Below are positions 1-11,115 of a DNA stretch of 64,000 bases, one piece after another (position 1 is the stretch's first letter; each line of letters begins with the position of its first letter). A program made the position numbers and the translations under genes. The DNA is from Stenopsyche tienmushanensis. Taxonomy: Eukaryota; Arthropoda; Insecta; Trichoptera; Stenopsychidae. The notes beneath the pieces are model-generated. The model made no database searches. It saw nothing but the letters and a program-made list of their open reading frames with translations, and had not been told where the DNA came from. The stretch covers positions 248,001-312,000 of the forward strand of contig WACJ01000043.1 in assembly GCA_008973525.1 (NCBI GenBank), read 5' to 3'.

Positions 1-1592
1 TTAAAAACCGTGCTAAAGCTTAAAAACATTTTAAAAAATCTTGATAAAAGTAAACAATTTTAACAATGCCTAACTTTTTAATTGATTAATGAGTTTCAAT
101 TATCGAACACATGTCTGCAATAGGAGAGCTGGATTTATAGCACGTTGCAGAAATATAGATTGCGCTCTATTCGTTGCAATTTACTTTTTTAAATAAAAAG
201 CTGTATAATTATATTGCCATTGATTTTCTGAAACCTTAATCTATTATCGAAATTTTGTACGTATTGAACGCTGCGTCAAAATTGAAATTCTATACTGATA
301 TTATATTACATAGTCCTTGTAACAGTGATTGATAGTTAATGGTTGAAATTTTTGCCAAATCATACTGAATTTGCTATGAAATCACTTGATCGCCATTATC
401 TCAAGGCTTTCCAGTCATAGTAATAAATTATAATGTCTACGTATTTTAAAAATACACATTGAATCGATCGTTAGGAACAGGTTGTTTACGTGAAAGCGTA
501 TTATTGGCGAGAATTTCCTAATCTTCCCGGCAAATTTTCAGCGGAGTAAAAAAATTGGTAATTCCCGGAAAGTTCAGTAATTACAAAAATATTTTCATAC
601 ATAAAGGGCGAGATCAAAAGAACTTCGCCAGGGAAAAAAACCGGAGCGAATATATTTACAAGCATGACGGATAGATTTCAATACGCGTCAATAGACCGCT
701 TCTTCGGAAACAAAGTGAAACTCCCGAGGATATCATAATACCGTTGTTAAAATTTATAATGGAGAAAATAATAACGATGGGACTTGGATGGGATCAACCT
801 GCGTATATATGAAAGTTAATAACAATCTCATTAGAAATTTCATCAAACGCCTTGTTGGATATCAAATAAACGGCTCTCGCATTCTGAACTTTTTGTTGGA
901 GCCCATTTTCAAAGAAACTTCGTATCAAGTTGTATTGCTAGGTGCTCTTTTACGTGCACGCTCCAGCTCACTCATACACGTGAACGTAAATACGACGTAG
1001 CTTTGATGCAACTTGATGAACACCCAAAGGTACATCCATGTCCTACTTCTCCTGGTGGTTATTTGAAATTTCATTAAATATCTTGATACATAAATCGCCA
1101 TACAAAATAATTAATTATAATTAAATGCACTTAAGGGTGTGAACGCAGCTTTGCGGGGCTACCGGGCGTCGACCGTTGAAGAGCGGTATTGCAATATCAT
1201 GCAAAGCTCACATGAGTGCCCATTACTTTAATTTAACCCGCTCACTTTTAATTACTATATTTAAAATAAGTAAAAAAAAATGTAATTAATGATCAAAAGA
1301 TGAGGTGAATGTGTCCATTTTTTTTTAAATTTGTATACTAACGAAATTAATTCAGCGCTTGCACCCCATCGCACTCTTCGATACGTTCACCACGGTGAAC
1401 GTTTACTAATAAAAATTATATTGAACGCATGAAGAGTTGAATGTATTATATATATAAAATATGCTTGTGATCTTTTCTCATGAATCTATGATGATGTAGC
1501 CCTAGTTCAGCACAAAACTGCGTGTGATTGCATTATGATAGTTTTGATATCCAGGAGAGAGATCCTTACGGAGATGGTTGCAAAACTATATA
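1..1592. other. Non-coding stretch, no gene seen
   Basis: AT-rich unique-looking sequence. The open frame at 788-1000 lacks any family signature and I do not treat it as coding. A more GC-rich block around 1140-1210 and the inverted repeat at 1383-1402 are the only marked features. I see no repeat copy shared with the rest of the window. Confidence 0.6.
1383..1402. other. Inverted repeat ACGTTCACC-AC-GGTGAACGT
   Basis: Two perfect 9-bp arms are separated by 2 bp. The inner GTTCA/TGAAC halves resemble nuclear-receptor half-sites in inverted orientation, but the 6-bp gap between the cores is not the usual one-base spacing of an ecdysone response element. The symmetry is seen directly; a binding role is only inference. 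Confidence 0.35.
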
Positions 1593-2254
1593 TACTTAAA
1601 TCTTTTTTTGTGCGGTAGATGCGTTCCGCGGAAAATCGCACAAAAAAAGCTATGACTTACATAGAAAAAGTAAAGATGCATTCCACGGATTTTAAAAACC
1701 GCATAACTTTGAAACAGCTATATAAAATATATCCAAAATCGCATAAAAAAAATTTTTAAATTTTTAAAATTTTAAAGATATCTGACATCTGACATCTTAT
1801 GCCTGACATCCACTAGAAAAATACTTATTGTTTTAATTAAAAAATGATGATTTTCGTTGCTATTTTCGATATGACTCAAAATCGCTCTCTTCTTTGAAAA
1901 AACTAGTATACCCAATGTCAATGTCATCATTGTTCTGTGTAGAATTTCTCTTTCCGACAATATAATTCATAATTAGTTTTAAGATGATACTATAGTCCCT
2001 AACTTAAAAAAAAATCACAAAATGGCGACTGTTTAAAAAAAATTCAATCAAGTCATCTTTTGGCCTTATTTTGTCATAGTTTTTATATTTTTTTAAATTG
2101 TTAAAAAATAAATTTCGACATAATTCTGTTAGTGTTGATGATTTATTTCCTCTTTTATCCAAAATATCTCGATATCCACTCTGTATGAAATTAAAAAAAA
2201 TACTTAAAAAAAACCGCATAACTTCAAAATCGCACAAAATAAAGTTTGAGTGTA
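1593..2254. mobile_element. Tigger/pogo-like non-autonomous element, copy 1
   Basis: The left end reads TACTTAAATCTTTTTTTGTG and the right end is its imperfect inverse (AAAGTTTGAGTGTA). TA dinucleotides at both borders fit a TA target duplication. The subterminal phrases CCGCATAACTT and ATCGCACAAAA recur inside, near both ends. The same ends occur at 41226-41798 and 45650-46066, so this is a family. There is no coding capacity; open frames on either strand are low-complexity. TA target and CGCATAA-rich ends are typical of pogo/Tigger elements, but no transposase is present to prove the superfamily. Confidence 0.65.
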
Positions 2255-2644
2255 TTATATATACAACCCTTTGTGACATGATTATCACGAATGGTTTTTC
2301 ACTAACTTGATGTTTTAAGCCAAAATAAAATATTACATATTAGATATAGATGATCGTTACCATGCCCTGCCCACTTGGAGAGATATTACTAACATTGTTA
2401 AAATAAAATAAAATAATTAAAATGATCTAATTTTGGCTTTATTTACTTAAAAAATGCATTGATACTCTTACTTATTAAGCTTAGTTTGTGGGAGATGAAA
2501 CCTATTAATAATTTGGAGCAGCGATTAGACATGATTATGTTGAGACTTTCTCGGATCGTAATTTATGATATTAAAATTTGACAATTTAACATTTGTCAAC
2601 GAACGAATGTCGTCACATTCTTCAAAACTTGCATAGATAGAGTA

Positions 2645-2930
2645 TTAACCCTTCGAGGAGTGAGCTAATTTTAAATAATCATAAACTTAGATGCTATATT
2701 CGTTTATCCACCGCTTATCATCCGTACAAATCCATTTATCTCTCAAGACCGTCGCAGCGTGTATGAAGCTTGTATATAAATAAATAAACACTGCCGATAG
2801 CATATAATATTCGGTCATTTCGTCAAGGTAACATTAACAATACGCTTAAAATCGATTCGTCAATAAATTTGGGTTAACGATCTATACAATCGTATGATGT
2901 ACGCAAGATACTGTCTTTATCTCATCATAA
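2645..2930 (+). repeat. Composite repeat family I, copy A
   Basis: Begins at TTAACCCTTCGAGGAGTGAG and continues through shared blocks: CGTCGCAGCGTGTATGAAGC, AAATAAATAAACACTG, GATAGCA...ATATTCGGTCATTT, and GGGTTAACGATCTATACAAT. At least eight other copies lie in the window on both strands. Other copies end with TTTAGGGGTTAA, so the complete unit has CCC/GGG ends flanked by TTAA, as piggyBac-like MITEs do. This copy is truncated on the right. Confidence 0.75.
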
Positions 2931-2976
2931 ATGACATGCTACGTGCATGGGTCGAGCCGCATCTGCTGTATTTATA

Positions 2977-3085
2977 CGTAGCATAAAGCAACCACTAGAT
3001 CAATAGCTTGCCTGTTTTATAAAATATTACACAAACACAGCTTTAGCGTTTAGTCAACAAATTTCGTTAAAAAGTGGATAAAAAA
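2977..3085 (+). repeat. Dispersed repeat family IV, uninterrupted copy
   Basis: Runs from GCATAAAGCAACCACTAG through TAGCTTGCCTGTTTTATAAA, ATTACACAAACACAGC and AACGCAATGC. The same order occurs at 6668-7672, interrupted by a hAT insertion exactly in TATTACAC, and in reverse at 13130-13270. It therefore serves as the empty-site reference for that insertion. The class of the repeat itself is unknown. Confidence 0.7.
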
Positions 3086-4092
3086 CGCAATGCAATCAAG
3101 TTTTCCAAGGAGCTGAGAAGTTTCACTTCCAACGCGCGAGAGTCTCACGTGTATTTTTTTGGCTATAAATTCGTGTAATAAAAGCGTCCATTATACTCCC
3201 AGACATCACATGCACCCAATATATTATTATAATGGAAATAATAGACGGGATCCGTTATAATAAAAAATATATTTACAGACCAGGATGAATGGGACCCAAT
3301 AAAATCCGATTCACCGAGAGGAGCCCATCCTTTAGAGAGCCTGTTAAACGCTCGTTGCACGGCAATCAAGCATTTCTTCCATGGCACGGCCATATACAAA
3401 GATGATTATTACATGTTAGTGTGCGGCATGCCAGTTTACAAGAACAAAAAAAGCACCGCGGCAACATATAGGAAGGCACGACCATAATGGCTTAATACGA
3501 TACCACGCTTTGGTATACGAGCCGATTATGAAAAAGTCTTCGCCGACAGAGGGCCAAGGAGGATACGTGAAGCCAACATTTGCGCCGGTGGAGGGGATCC
3601 AATATAAAATGCCCGCCCTGGGGTGTGGAAAGGTATAGTGTAATTATGTTGGCCAGGTATGCTATTGTTGTTAAGAACAGGTGAAATGAATGTGGAGGGC
3701 CCTCCGAGTGCGCGGACTCGCAATGACGCGACGCTGTATGTCTTGTTTTAGACCCCCTTCATTCGCTGGTTGTGCGCTTTCGGAATTAATCGAATCAAAT
3801 ATCACCCATCCAATTAATCAATCAATTAGTCCTGTCTCTCGTATATGACTATGTGAGTTTTCAGAGATGATTTGACTTAACATACATTAAGATTAATCCA
3901 ATTAGCCACCATGTGTATAAACATGGCCCGAATTACACTCGAGCTGATATCACATCAGAAGGCAGATGTTTCTTAAACAAACATGTTTATTTTCAACGTC
4001 ATATCACACAATCATATGACTTTAATGTGTGCATAATTTAAAAATATTATATTGCATATGCATAAATGGCGCCGGTCTAGGATACGTCAATA
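3086..4092. other. Non-coding stretch, no gene seen
   Basis: Mixed-composition sequence. The minus-strand frames at 3163-3399 and 3526-3723 show no family motifs and no flanking splice or promoter logic. I see no repeat copies. It could be ordinary intronic or regulatory DNA. Confidence 0.55.
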
Positions 4093-4096
4093 TTAA

Positions 4097-4556
4097 CCCC
4101 TTGCGGTCCTATGTCGAGTTTGGCTCGACATTTTGTTTCTTAATATTTTTCCCCACTTTGATTTAAGATAATGTGATTTTATTTTGTGAATCGTGTTTAG
4201 GACAGTATTTGGAAAGGAATATTGGTTTTTATGATCCTTCATAGTGTTTCTCCTATCTGATAGAGATACAAAAGAAAGGGGCTGTTGCCCGGATAAAATC
4301 CTAAAACACAGACAATGACTCTTAATGCGCGCTTTCGGGAAAATCTCCGATCATACTTACGATATTTTTACGTTATCATATAATAATCATAATATTTTTG
4401 TCCGAAATTAACGAATATACAATTTTTTTTATTTTTAAATTGGTCTTCATTTAGGCCAATGTTTTGAGAAATACCATACATTATCTTATTATAAACTATA
4501 AAATATAATCCCTCTGTATAATATATTAGTAAAATATACATCTTTACCGCAAAGGG
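4097..4556. mobile_element. piggyBac-like MITE with TTAA target sites
   Basis: TTAA flanks both borders (4093-4096 and 4557-4560). The left end CCCCTTGCGGTCC and the right end ...ACCGCAAAGGG are inverted repeats of about 12 bp. CCC at the tip and a TTAA duplication are the piggyBac hallmark. A subterminal hairpin GTCGAG-TTTGG-CTCGAC lies just inside the left end. The 460-bp body is very AT-rich and has no coding frame, so it must have been mobilised by a transposase elsewhere. Confidence 0.75.
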
Positions 4557-4560
4557 TTAA

Positions 4561-5014
4561 TCAATCACACAAAGCCAATCCATAAACACGCCCATATTAT
4601 TATATTTTAATTTAATTTCGATCAAATATTGGTATAGTGGATTATACTGATTTCCTGGATCTGTAGAAGGAAATATCAAAGAAATTTGCAACAATTATTA
4701 AAATTATCTTCCCTTATTTTTTAATTATCTTATTCACAAATGAAAAGCATGAAAGAAAAGCTTCATATTGAGATCGCCTAAAAGCGTTAATACCACCTTA
4801 ATGTATGTTTCAAAATAACTAAGTGTATTTAATTCTCTTATTGCCGGACGCTGATATATCGTTTTGGTCAACACTTGCCAAAAGTGCTAACTCCGACACA
4901 TCGTCGCTTGATGTCGTCTTACCATTCGTATCGTAAGAGTACTCCGTCTGAAATCTCTCTATCTTTGAAGCAGTAATTAAATGCACAATTTCGACATACG
5001 ACATCGCCTTGACC
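4561..5014. other. Non-coding stretch, no gene seen
   Basis: AT-rich sequence between the piggyBac-like MITE and the SINE. The minus-strand frame at 4819-5196 overlaps the SINE and has no recognisable domain. Confidence 0.55.
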
Positions 5015-5262
5015 CCTAAAGGAGTACTATCCCAGGGCCTGGGACCTCCACTCCACTTTTCAGAAAGAGCACTATTGTACATTGAGTTCGGAGACAGACA
5101 GAGACAAAGAGAGAACGTAACACAGTTCGGAAGACAGAGACGGAGAGCTTCCCCGTATACATCGCACGATACATGGTTGCAAAAAAATGTCCACAATCTG
5201 GACTTGAACCCAAACTTTTATAATAAGAGTCCAGGATCCTAACCATTCTACCAACACTTAGT
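5015..5262 (-). repeat. tRNA-headed SINE-like element fused to family I tail
   Basis: Read on the minus strand, it opens with an A-box match TGGTAGAATGG (plus 5243-5253) and a B-box match GGTTCAAGTCC (plus 5200-5210). This is the split internal RNA polymerase III promoter of a tRNA. The body then continues with CGTGCGATGTATACGGGGAA, GCTCTCCGTCTCTGTCTTCC and CCCAGGCCCTGGGATAGTAC, the same tail as family I copies at 13570-13706 and 16480-16590. So a tRNA-like head is joined to a tail that elsewhere ends in a piggyBac-like border. Open frames here are artefacts of the repeat. Confidence 0.7.
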
Positions 5263-5285
5263 ATGATATTTATTTATTTATTTTA

Positions 5286-5435
5286 AGTAGTGAGCTAATT
5301 TTAAATAATCTAAAACGTAGATGCTATATTTGTATATCCGCCACTTATCATCCGTACAAATCCACTTATCTATCAGAACCGTCGCAGCGTGTATGAAGCT
5401 TGTACGTAAATAAATAAACACTGTTGATAGCACTC
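5286..5435 (+). repeat. Composite repeat family I, copy B (left part)
   Basis: Starts at AGTAGTGAGCTAATTTTAAA and runs through CGTCGCAGCGTGTATGAAGC to AAACACTGTTGATAGCACTC. It stands in opposite orientation to the adjacent SINE-like element at 5015-5262, separated by a short T/A-rich spacer. The pair may be two halves of a rearranged unit. Confidence 0.7.
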
Positions 5436-6599
5436 ATATCCAGTATTTTTTTGCGTAAGATTTGGTCCCAAAGAGGTCTAAACATGTTTTTTAATCGCCA
5501 TGCAAATTTTTCAATTGATACAATTGCTTTAAATGACATCCAGGGTATGTTTTATTTGTTACGTGCTATTTGTATGCTTTGTAATATTGTCGAAATAGAT
5601 TTATTTGCCTGGTTAAAATCTGTTAAAGGCAATTGTAAACACCTGTAAAGGCGTGCCTCCATAAGCACCATGGCCGCATCGAAGACACGAATATGTCTCA
5701 ATTTCATGGTAATCCCTCATATTTGAAGTCATAAGCCCGCTGTGATTACCGAGATGATATTCCCGATAAGCGGTCATAGATCATATCGGCAAGTCGGGGA
5801 GGGGCGCGGCCCCGGGCCCTCGATTCAGAACGCATGCCCATAATTCAAAGGCTATAGAGACGTTATAAAGATATAATGTGGTGTTGTTTTTGGCCCGGCC
5901 ATGGTCAATCCCGTTCACATACATTACCGCCGGCGTTACCCGCCATGGCCACGGCAGGTGAGCTTTTGATTGCTATCTCCTCCGCCAATGGCCTCCATGG
6001 AAACACTTCAATTATTCCGAGACCCATAATGACCCATTTTTTGCTTTTCTATGGTCTATTCTGCAACGGTGTGGTATTTCACCTATTCAAATTAGCATTG
6101 AAAACGGAGATCGTGCTATTAATCTAAGCAGGTTAGGCAAGTCGGAATGTTATTAATGAAGCGATGGAGCGGCTCAATAAAAAATGCCTAACATATAATA
6201 GTTAATGAAGAATATTGATTACGTGCGAGGTAAAGGTTAATAGATTGGACTTTTGTTCTTGTTTGTTTAAATTAACAACATAATTTTTCTAACACATGTT
6301 TCATTATAGAGCGATTTTGCGATGACGAGCCAAACTTTTAGATCATGAGATGGACCTATTCAATACTTCAATTTTTTCATTTAAAAAGACCTTTCTTGCC
6401 ACAATAAATTACTATTTACCACTTCAGCATCAATATTTGTTGCTAATCCAATCTAAATTGTAGAAAATTATATTCATCATCCAAAAATATTTTGTATATA
6501 TACTAAAAACTTTAATCAAATAACGTCACGAAAAGTGAAACTCTAACCGGCCTTTGATCTTAAAGAGAGGGAAAATCGTCTGTAGTCTTTCCGTCGCCT
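5436..6599. other. Non-coding stretch with a GC-rich core
   Basis: Most is unremarkable, but 5780-6010 is clearly more GC-rich than its surroundings, with CCCGGCC, CCGCCGGCG and CCATGG clusters. The frame at 5876-6127 covers part of it. I see no domain and no acceptor site that would make it an exon, although CAGGTGAGC at about 5955 resembles a 5' splice site. A regulatory element is as likely as an exon. Confidence 0.45.
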
Positions 6600-6717
6600 A
6601 AATCATAGACACGGTACGCGCATGCGCGCCGTCACCTCTACTGTGCGAGTGTATGTCTATACTTAGGATAAAGTAGCCACTAGATTTGTAGCTTGCCTAT
6701 TTTATTGTATATTACAC
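6600..6717 (+). repeat. Dispersed repeat family IV, left part of interrupted copy
   Basis: AAAGTAGCCACTAGATTTGT, TAGCTTGCCTATTTTATTGT and TATTACAC match copy 2977-3085. Upstream, the CGCGCATGCGCGCCGTCAC block resembles the reverse copy near 13240. The repeat breaks at 6717, where the hAT element begins, and resumes at 7600. Confidence 0.7.
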
Positions 6718-7599
6718 CAGGGTCGTAATAAGGGCGTGGTAAAACAGGCGCCCGCCACGGGCGCAACTAGACTTGGGACGCAAAACGTAGGATACCGACC
6801 CAGTCGAGAGTTGCACATGGTTTTTATTTTACTCGGCCATTCTACTTAACATGCATCAACACTGATTGACTCGTTTTTATAATATACACTAAATTGTCTA
6901 ATCACTATTTTCTTCGTTATTGTTATGTTCAGGTATGGCATCCGATTGCGAGCCCCTCATTCAGCGGTCCGAAAAGCGGACCGATTGAGCGTACCCCATA
7001 TGATTTTTACGATCGCATAAGTCCCTCCAGAGGCTAATTTACATATGTGGTTTGCGCCAAATAAAATCATGAGCGAGACTAGACTTCCCCCTACCTATAA
7101 AACTTACTTATAGGCCACTCGAAGCTGAGAATGAGTGTGTCCTCGCGGATATGGTTATTGAATTCGGGTCCAAAGCCTACTCAACAACAGTGCACCTTGA
7201 TGTTTCATCCATTGTTATGAATCGACTCAAAAAGTTGACTTTATCGCTGTGAAACTTTGCCAAACACTCGATGAAAACATTTTCACGGTGATTGTTTTTG
7301 TTTCATTGTGAGCAAAAGCGGCACCCGTTTCGCGCAAAGCTTTATCATGTGCAAATTTTCAGTCAATTTGCAATTTACAGAACTTTTTTAAATGCCTACC
7401 ATATCTACTAGCTCGCGCGCTAATGATCGACGATCATCCAATACACCTCGCCTTGTCGATTTTCGTTTTCTTTGTTTATTCCAGAATTTACACCATACTG
7501 CTCGTCCGAAAAGCGGACCGATTGAGCATACAAATGTTATGGCCACTCTGCCCCCTTTTAGGGGTTTTTGCGACATTTTTTACCCTAGCTACGTCTCTG
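6718..7599. mobile_element. hAT-type DNA transposon relic with exact 8-bp TSD
   Basis: The 882-bp insertion is bounded by TATTACAC on both sides (6710-6717 and 7600-7607). The same octamer is single in the paralogous uninterrupted repeat at 2977-3085, so the borders are proven internally. The left tip CAGGGTCGTAATAAGGG and the inverted right tip CAGAGACGTAGCTAGGG match at 12 of 17 positions. An 8-bp duplication and CAG tips define the hAT superfamily. Inside, GTCCGAAAAGCGGACCGATT occurs twice (about 6970 and 7505) and contains an arm-paired GGTCCG/CGGACC hairpin. No transposase domain is recognisable, so it is non-autonomous. Confidence 0.8.
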
Positions 7600-7672
7600 T
7601 ATTACACAAACACAGCTTCACTTTTTAGCTAACAATTTGCATTTACAAATGGAACAAAAGCAATGCATCCTA
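7600..7672 (+). repeat. Dispersed repeat family IV, right part of interrupted copy
   Basis: TATTACACAAACACAGCTTC, then TTTTTAGCTAACAATTTGC and AAAGCAATGC, continue the family IV order after the hAT insertion. Confidence 0.7.
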
Positions 7673-9230
7673 GAAATTGAGAATCTTCACGCGTTTTTAA
7701 GTATGTATGTATTGTAGTCTCAATGAATTAATCGGATTTCAATCATCTACAATACCGCATGACTTATCCACATATAAAACCAAATTTTCTATATAAAAGC
7801 ACACTTATTTCTTCTCTGAACACCATTTTACAGATCTATTTTATCCCAACAATATCATGCAATATACATATTAAAAAAAAATATTTATTCCCAATATCAA
7901 TTGATAGAAATCAAATGTGCACGTTCAATATCATGCCACTTATTGAGGATTACTAAAAGGCCTATTGTTATAACTATCATCCCTCCATCGAGGCATTGCG
8001 GATGAATAAATACAGGATGTATTAATATAATTGCCATGTTATAAAAATAAAAAATTCAACAACGCAACCCTTGAACGCGACCCTAATTTTATAAGCGCAG
8101 TGGGTTACGCTAAAACCGGTAGGCGTTTGAGAGGCACGTCTGGCGGCCACATGAGGGGTGCAAAAGAATATCCGCCACGAATAATACATTTTAATTCCAT
8201 TTTTCTCTCGGAATTAATTGTTTTTTTGACTCTCGAGCAAAATTTATGTGTTGTGGTATGGCACCGAGTGCCATATTGATTTTATACCCGTTACAACCTT
8301 ATTTGTGAGAGCACAACCCCCATGACTCATTAATTATAAATCTCTACCCCGTTATGACATCATTACAAAATCCGTAACACAGCCCCTTAAAACGGCGCCT
8401 TTTGACTTATTTATTAAACACTAAATGGATACATGCACAACTCGCATAGGCATCCCTTTGTGGCCTAGACGGGGTCATAGATCATCAACCTTTTATTTAA
8501 TTCATTCGCGTGCGTCATTCTCAATTGACTTTGTAATTTTAATTTATATAAGCATCTTAAATTATTAGGCAAATTGGAGTTGAGTTACTTTGTTAGGCAA
8601 CAAAATCTTTTAATTCTGAGACAACAAGTATTGTATTTCATCATCTATTTCCAAAAAAATATATAGCTCGTCTAAGATGATTTCAATCCTTATACCACCA
8701 TTGAATATCAATAATTAAAAAGCTAAAAATATTTTATTTATGGCTTAAAATTAGTGCTAGCCAGATAAATTGTTCCCATTTTAACGCCCAAGTATTCCTG
8801 CTAATTATTCTATATAAATGCCATAAGTTTGGATGTATACAAAATGTCCACATTCAAGACAATGCATTCCACCATTCCTGCTTATCTTGAGTCTCTTCCC
8901 TCCAATTGCTCATATCCAAATATTCGACATCTTTGCCAATCTGTTTATCCCAGCGTATACAAAGTCTTTCGATGGATATGCTGCTACTTGATCCCGAATT
9001 TAAGATGGGGGAGGAACTCTATGCGATGTTCCTAAAATATGATATTTGGGTGTAATTGTTAATAATTATCAAATTGACTTCACCTGGAAGTCGATTTCTC
9101 TGCTTGAGCAAATCGGTTGGTTAGCAAGAATGACCATATTTGGAAGCTCGTGGACCAGACGGCGGCCAGCCATGGTCCTGTTCAGTCGATAGAGAGGATT
9201 GTGAGTGGTATTGAGTTGTGCTCATTAACA
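7673..9230. other. Non-coding stretch, no gene seen
   Basis: AT-rich sequence with several short open frames (7759-7956, 8031-8279, 8829-9035), none with a family signature. I find no repeat shared with other parts of the window. Confidence 0.55.
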
Positions 9231-9234
9231 TACC

Positions 9235-9516
9235 GAACAAATGAGATTCGGTATCGCTTTACCTACTCCACTCTATCTATCCCAACGTAACATAATCCGA
9301 GCTGGAGCCCTCTCATTAATGACTAGTGTCTTGCTCATTAGCCGCTCTCCAGGTAGATCAGCTCTCCTCATCTATATTTCACCTCTTCGTCCACTCCCTG
9401 TGCATACAAATACTACAAAACCCTTGTGCGTGCCTAATGATATTCACTTTGTTAAAATCAATAGCCCTCGGACGGGATTCTCCGGACCGGGAATCAAATG
9501 CGGCGACATAAATCAT
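9235..9516 (-). repeat. Possible tRNA-derived SINE relic
   Basis: On the minus strand, GCCGCATTTGATTCCCGGTC resembles the T-arm/B-box region of a tRNA. It is followed by a more GC-rich body without a long frame. The A box is not clear and I see no second copy here, so the call rests on one motif. The overlapping frames 9241-9525 (+) and 9379-9621 (-) have no domain. Confidence 0.3.
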
Positions 9517-9899
9517 CCTCCATAATCTTTTAATTTCATATTCAACTCGTGTCCTCTTTCTAAGCGACGACAACCCAATTACATGCATACTTGGCCCAAG
9601 GAACAAAACAGATGGAATCAAATTTATTGCTCCACGGCTCCAGCCATGATATTAAAATTGATGCATGTGCGTTTCTACTTGCTGATTTGGCACATCATGC
9701 GGGTCATATTTCTTCCAGTTGCAATAAAAAAGCATTATATCTAATCCAAACATATATCAAATAACCGTCCATTAAAATATGCCATCGATAGAGTAGACAA
9801 TAATCAAAGATCAACTAATTACCGAAACAAGAAGAACAATTACTTTGAATCAAGATTTGTCCGAGTTTAATTTTGACATTTATCTTCATTTTCATTTTT

Positions 9900-10260
9900 G
9901 CCTAAATTAACATGAACGACATCTACAACGTAACTAAATCGAATTCAGAAGCTATAGCGACACTTATTTCTGTCGACCGAGCTGCTGCTGCTTTTGGACT
10001 GAAATTGAATTATGGAAAAACTAAATGTGTGACAGCATCGAGCATTGAGGGTGAATGTTGGAAGTTCAACCTCTGTGAGTGTCAATGGTAACAATATTGA
10101 CAGAGTCCGGGAATTTAAATACATGGGATCTATCTTCATGGAGAGACACATAATAAGCAACGATATAACCACCAAAAAAATTTTGCAAAAATATATTGGG
10201 GAGCAGTTCACTATCGATCGAAGATCAAAATTTATAAAATGTTGTTTTAGTAAAATATAG
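9900..10260 (+). pseudogene. Non-LTR retrotransposon reverse transcriptase fragment
   Basis: The frame from about 9912 reads NDIYNVTKSNSEAIATL then AAAAFGLKLNYGKTK. This aligns with the segment after the YADD active-site motif of non-LTR reverse transcriptases, in which GLKIN..KTK is conserved. After a frameshift near 10045 the next frame continues VSVNGNNIDRVREFKYMGS, the matching downstream block (V.G..I..V.EFKYLG). The catalytic motif itself is degraded to NMND. About 110 codons survive; the N-terminal fingers, the endonuclease and everything downstream are missing. The mariner relic at 10447 lies 190 bp downstream. Clade is uncertain (jockey, CR1 or RTE-like). Confidence 0.7.
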
Positions 10261-10446
10261 TTGAAGTTATGAGATCTAATCTGGAGGCTATGGACATGCA
10301 TGATTTTGACTGAGATGAAAACAAATCCGTTTAAAGATCTCGTCTGTATTGAGTTGGTCAGATTAATAAAAATGTCGTGCATCAAATCGTAGGCAATTAA
10401 AAGAAACAGTCTCAGGGCGGACATAAATGGCATAATACGTGGCATA

Positions 10447-11113
10447 TCCCGAAAGTAAGTGTACTGTAACAATAACGGACTTTGGTTTTTAGTTTTTAAA
10501 GGGTTGCCAATACTAAGTGGTAGAAGAGGATCTCCTGACAAAGCGAGCATAGCAATAACGCGGTTGTAGTGTCCAGTTGCGTGAAAGATTTCAGTAAGAA
10601 ATCCCGCCAAGTGCGAGTGGGTCAATAGCACCCGCGAGTTTCTTGCGCGATTTGAATTGGAAGGTGAGGATTTTCTGAGCTCTATTGAGACTGAAGATAA
10701 GAAGCGGGTAGCTCATTACATATCTGAGTCAAAAAACCGCTATCACACCAATCTACCAAAAAATTCAAAAGCACAATTTTGAGCAAAAAACATGGCTTCA
10801 GTGTTTAGGGACCGAATAGATATGATTTTGGTCGAATGTCTGCCTCAAGAAGAGACCATCAATGCACAACGGTATTGTGTATCCCTAAAACAGCCTTAGC
10901 CACCAAGGCGCTCTAGGACTTATTTGGTTGGATGTTTTGAACCACCCCCCTTATTCCCCTTACTTGGCGCCTTCAGATTATCATCTTTTCTCCTCCCTGA
11001 AAGAGCACATGAAAGAAAATTCACGGCTCATTAACAATTGTATGAACAATATCCTGTTGTTTTTTTTTTCAAATATCCTTTTTCTAAAAAAATTAGTACA
11101 CTTACTTTCGGGA
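10447..11113 (+). mobile_element. mariner-family relic with perfect 18-bp inverted ends
   Basis: TCCCGAAAGTAAGTGTAC at 10447-10464 is exactly inverted at 11096-11113, and TA lies outside each end (10445-10446, 11114-11115). The 667-bp body retains scattered transposase pieces on the + strand: FLARFELEGEDFLSSIE near 10640, then EETINAQRYC near 10850, then HPPYSPYLAPSDYHLF near 10940. The last holds the third catalytic Asp (codon 10976-10978) of the DD34D triad, with the usual YSPD changed to YSPY. The catalytic block around the second Asp is deleted and frames are broken. A lone end of the same family is at 45235-45283. Confidence 0.8.
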
Positions 11114-11115
11114 TA

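Noticed and set aside
5876..6127. GC-rich frame with CAGGTGAGC as an exon with a 5' splice site
   Set aside because: No pyrimidine-rich acceptor at a suitable distance and no domain; kept only as a regulatory-like block.
9945..10631. Longest minus-strand frame, 228 codons, as a host gene
   Set aside because: It lies antisense to the reverse-transcriptase fragment and crosses the left end of the mariner relic at 10447; no domain, so it is a chance frame.
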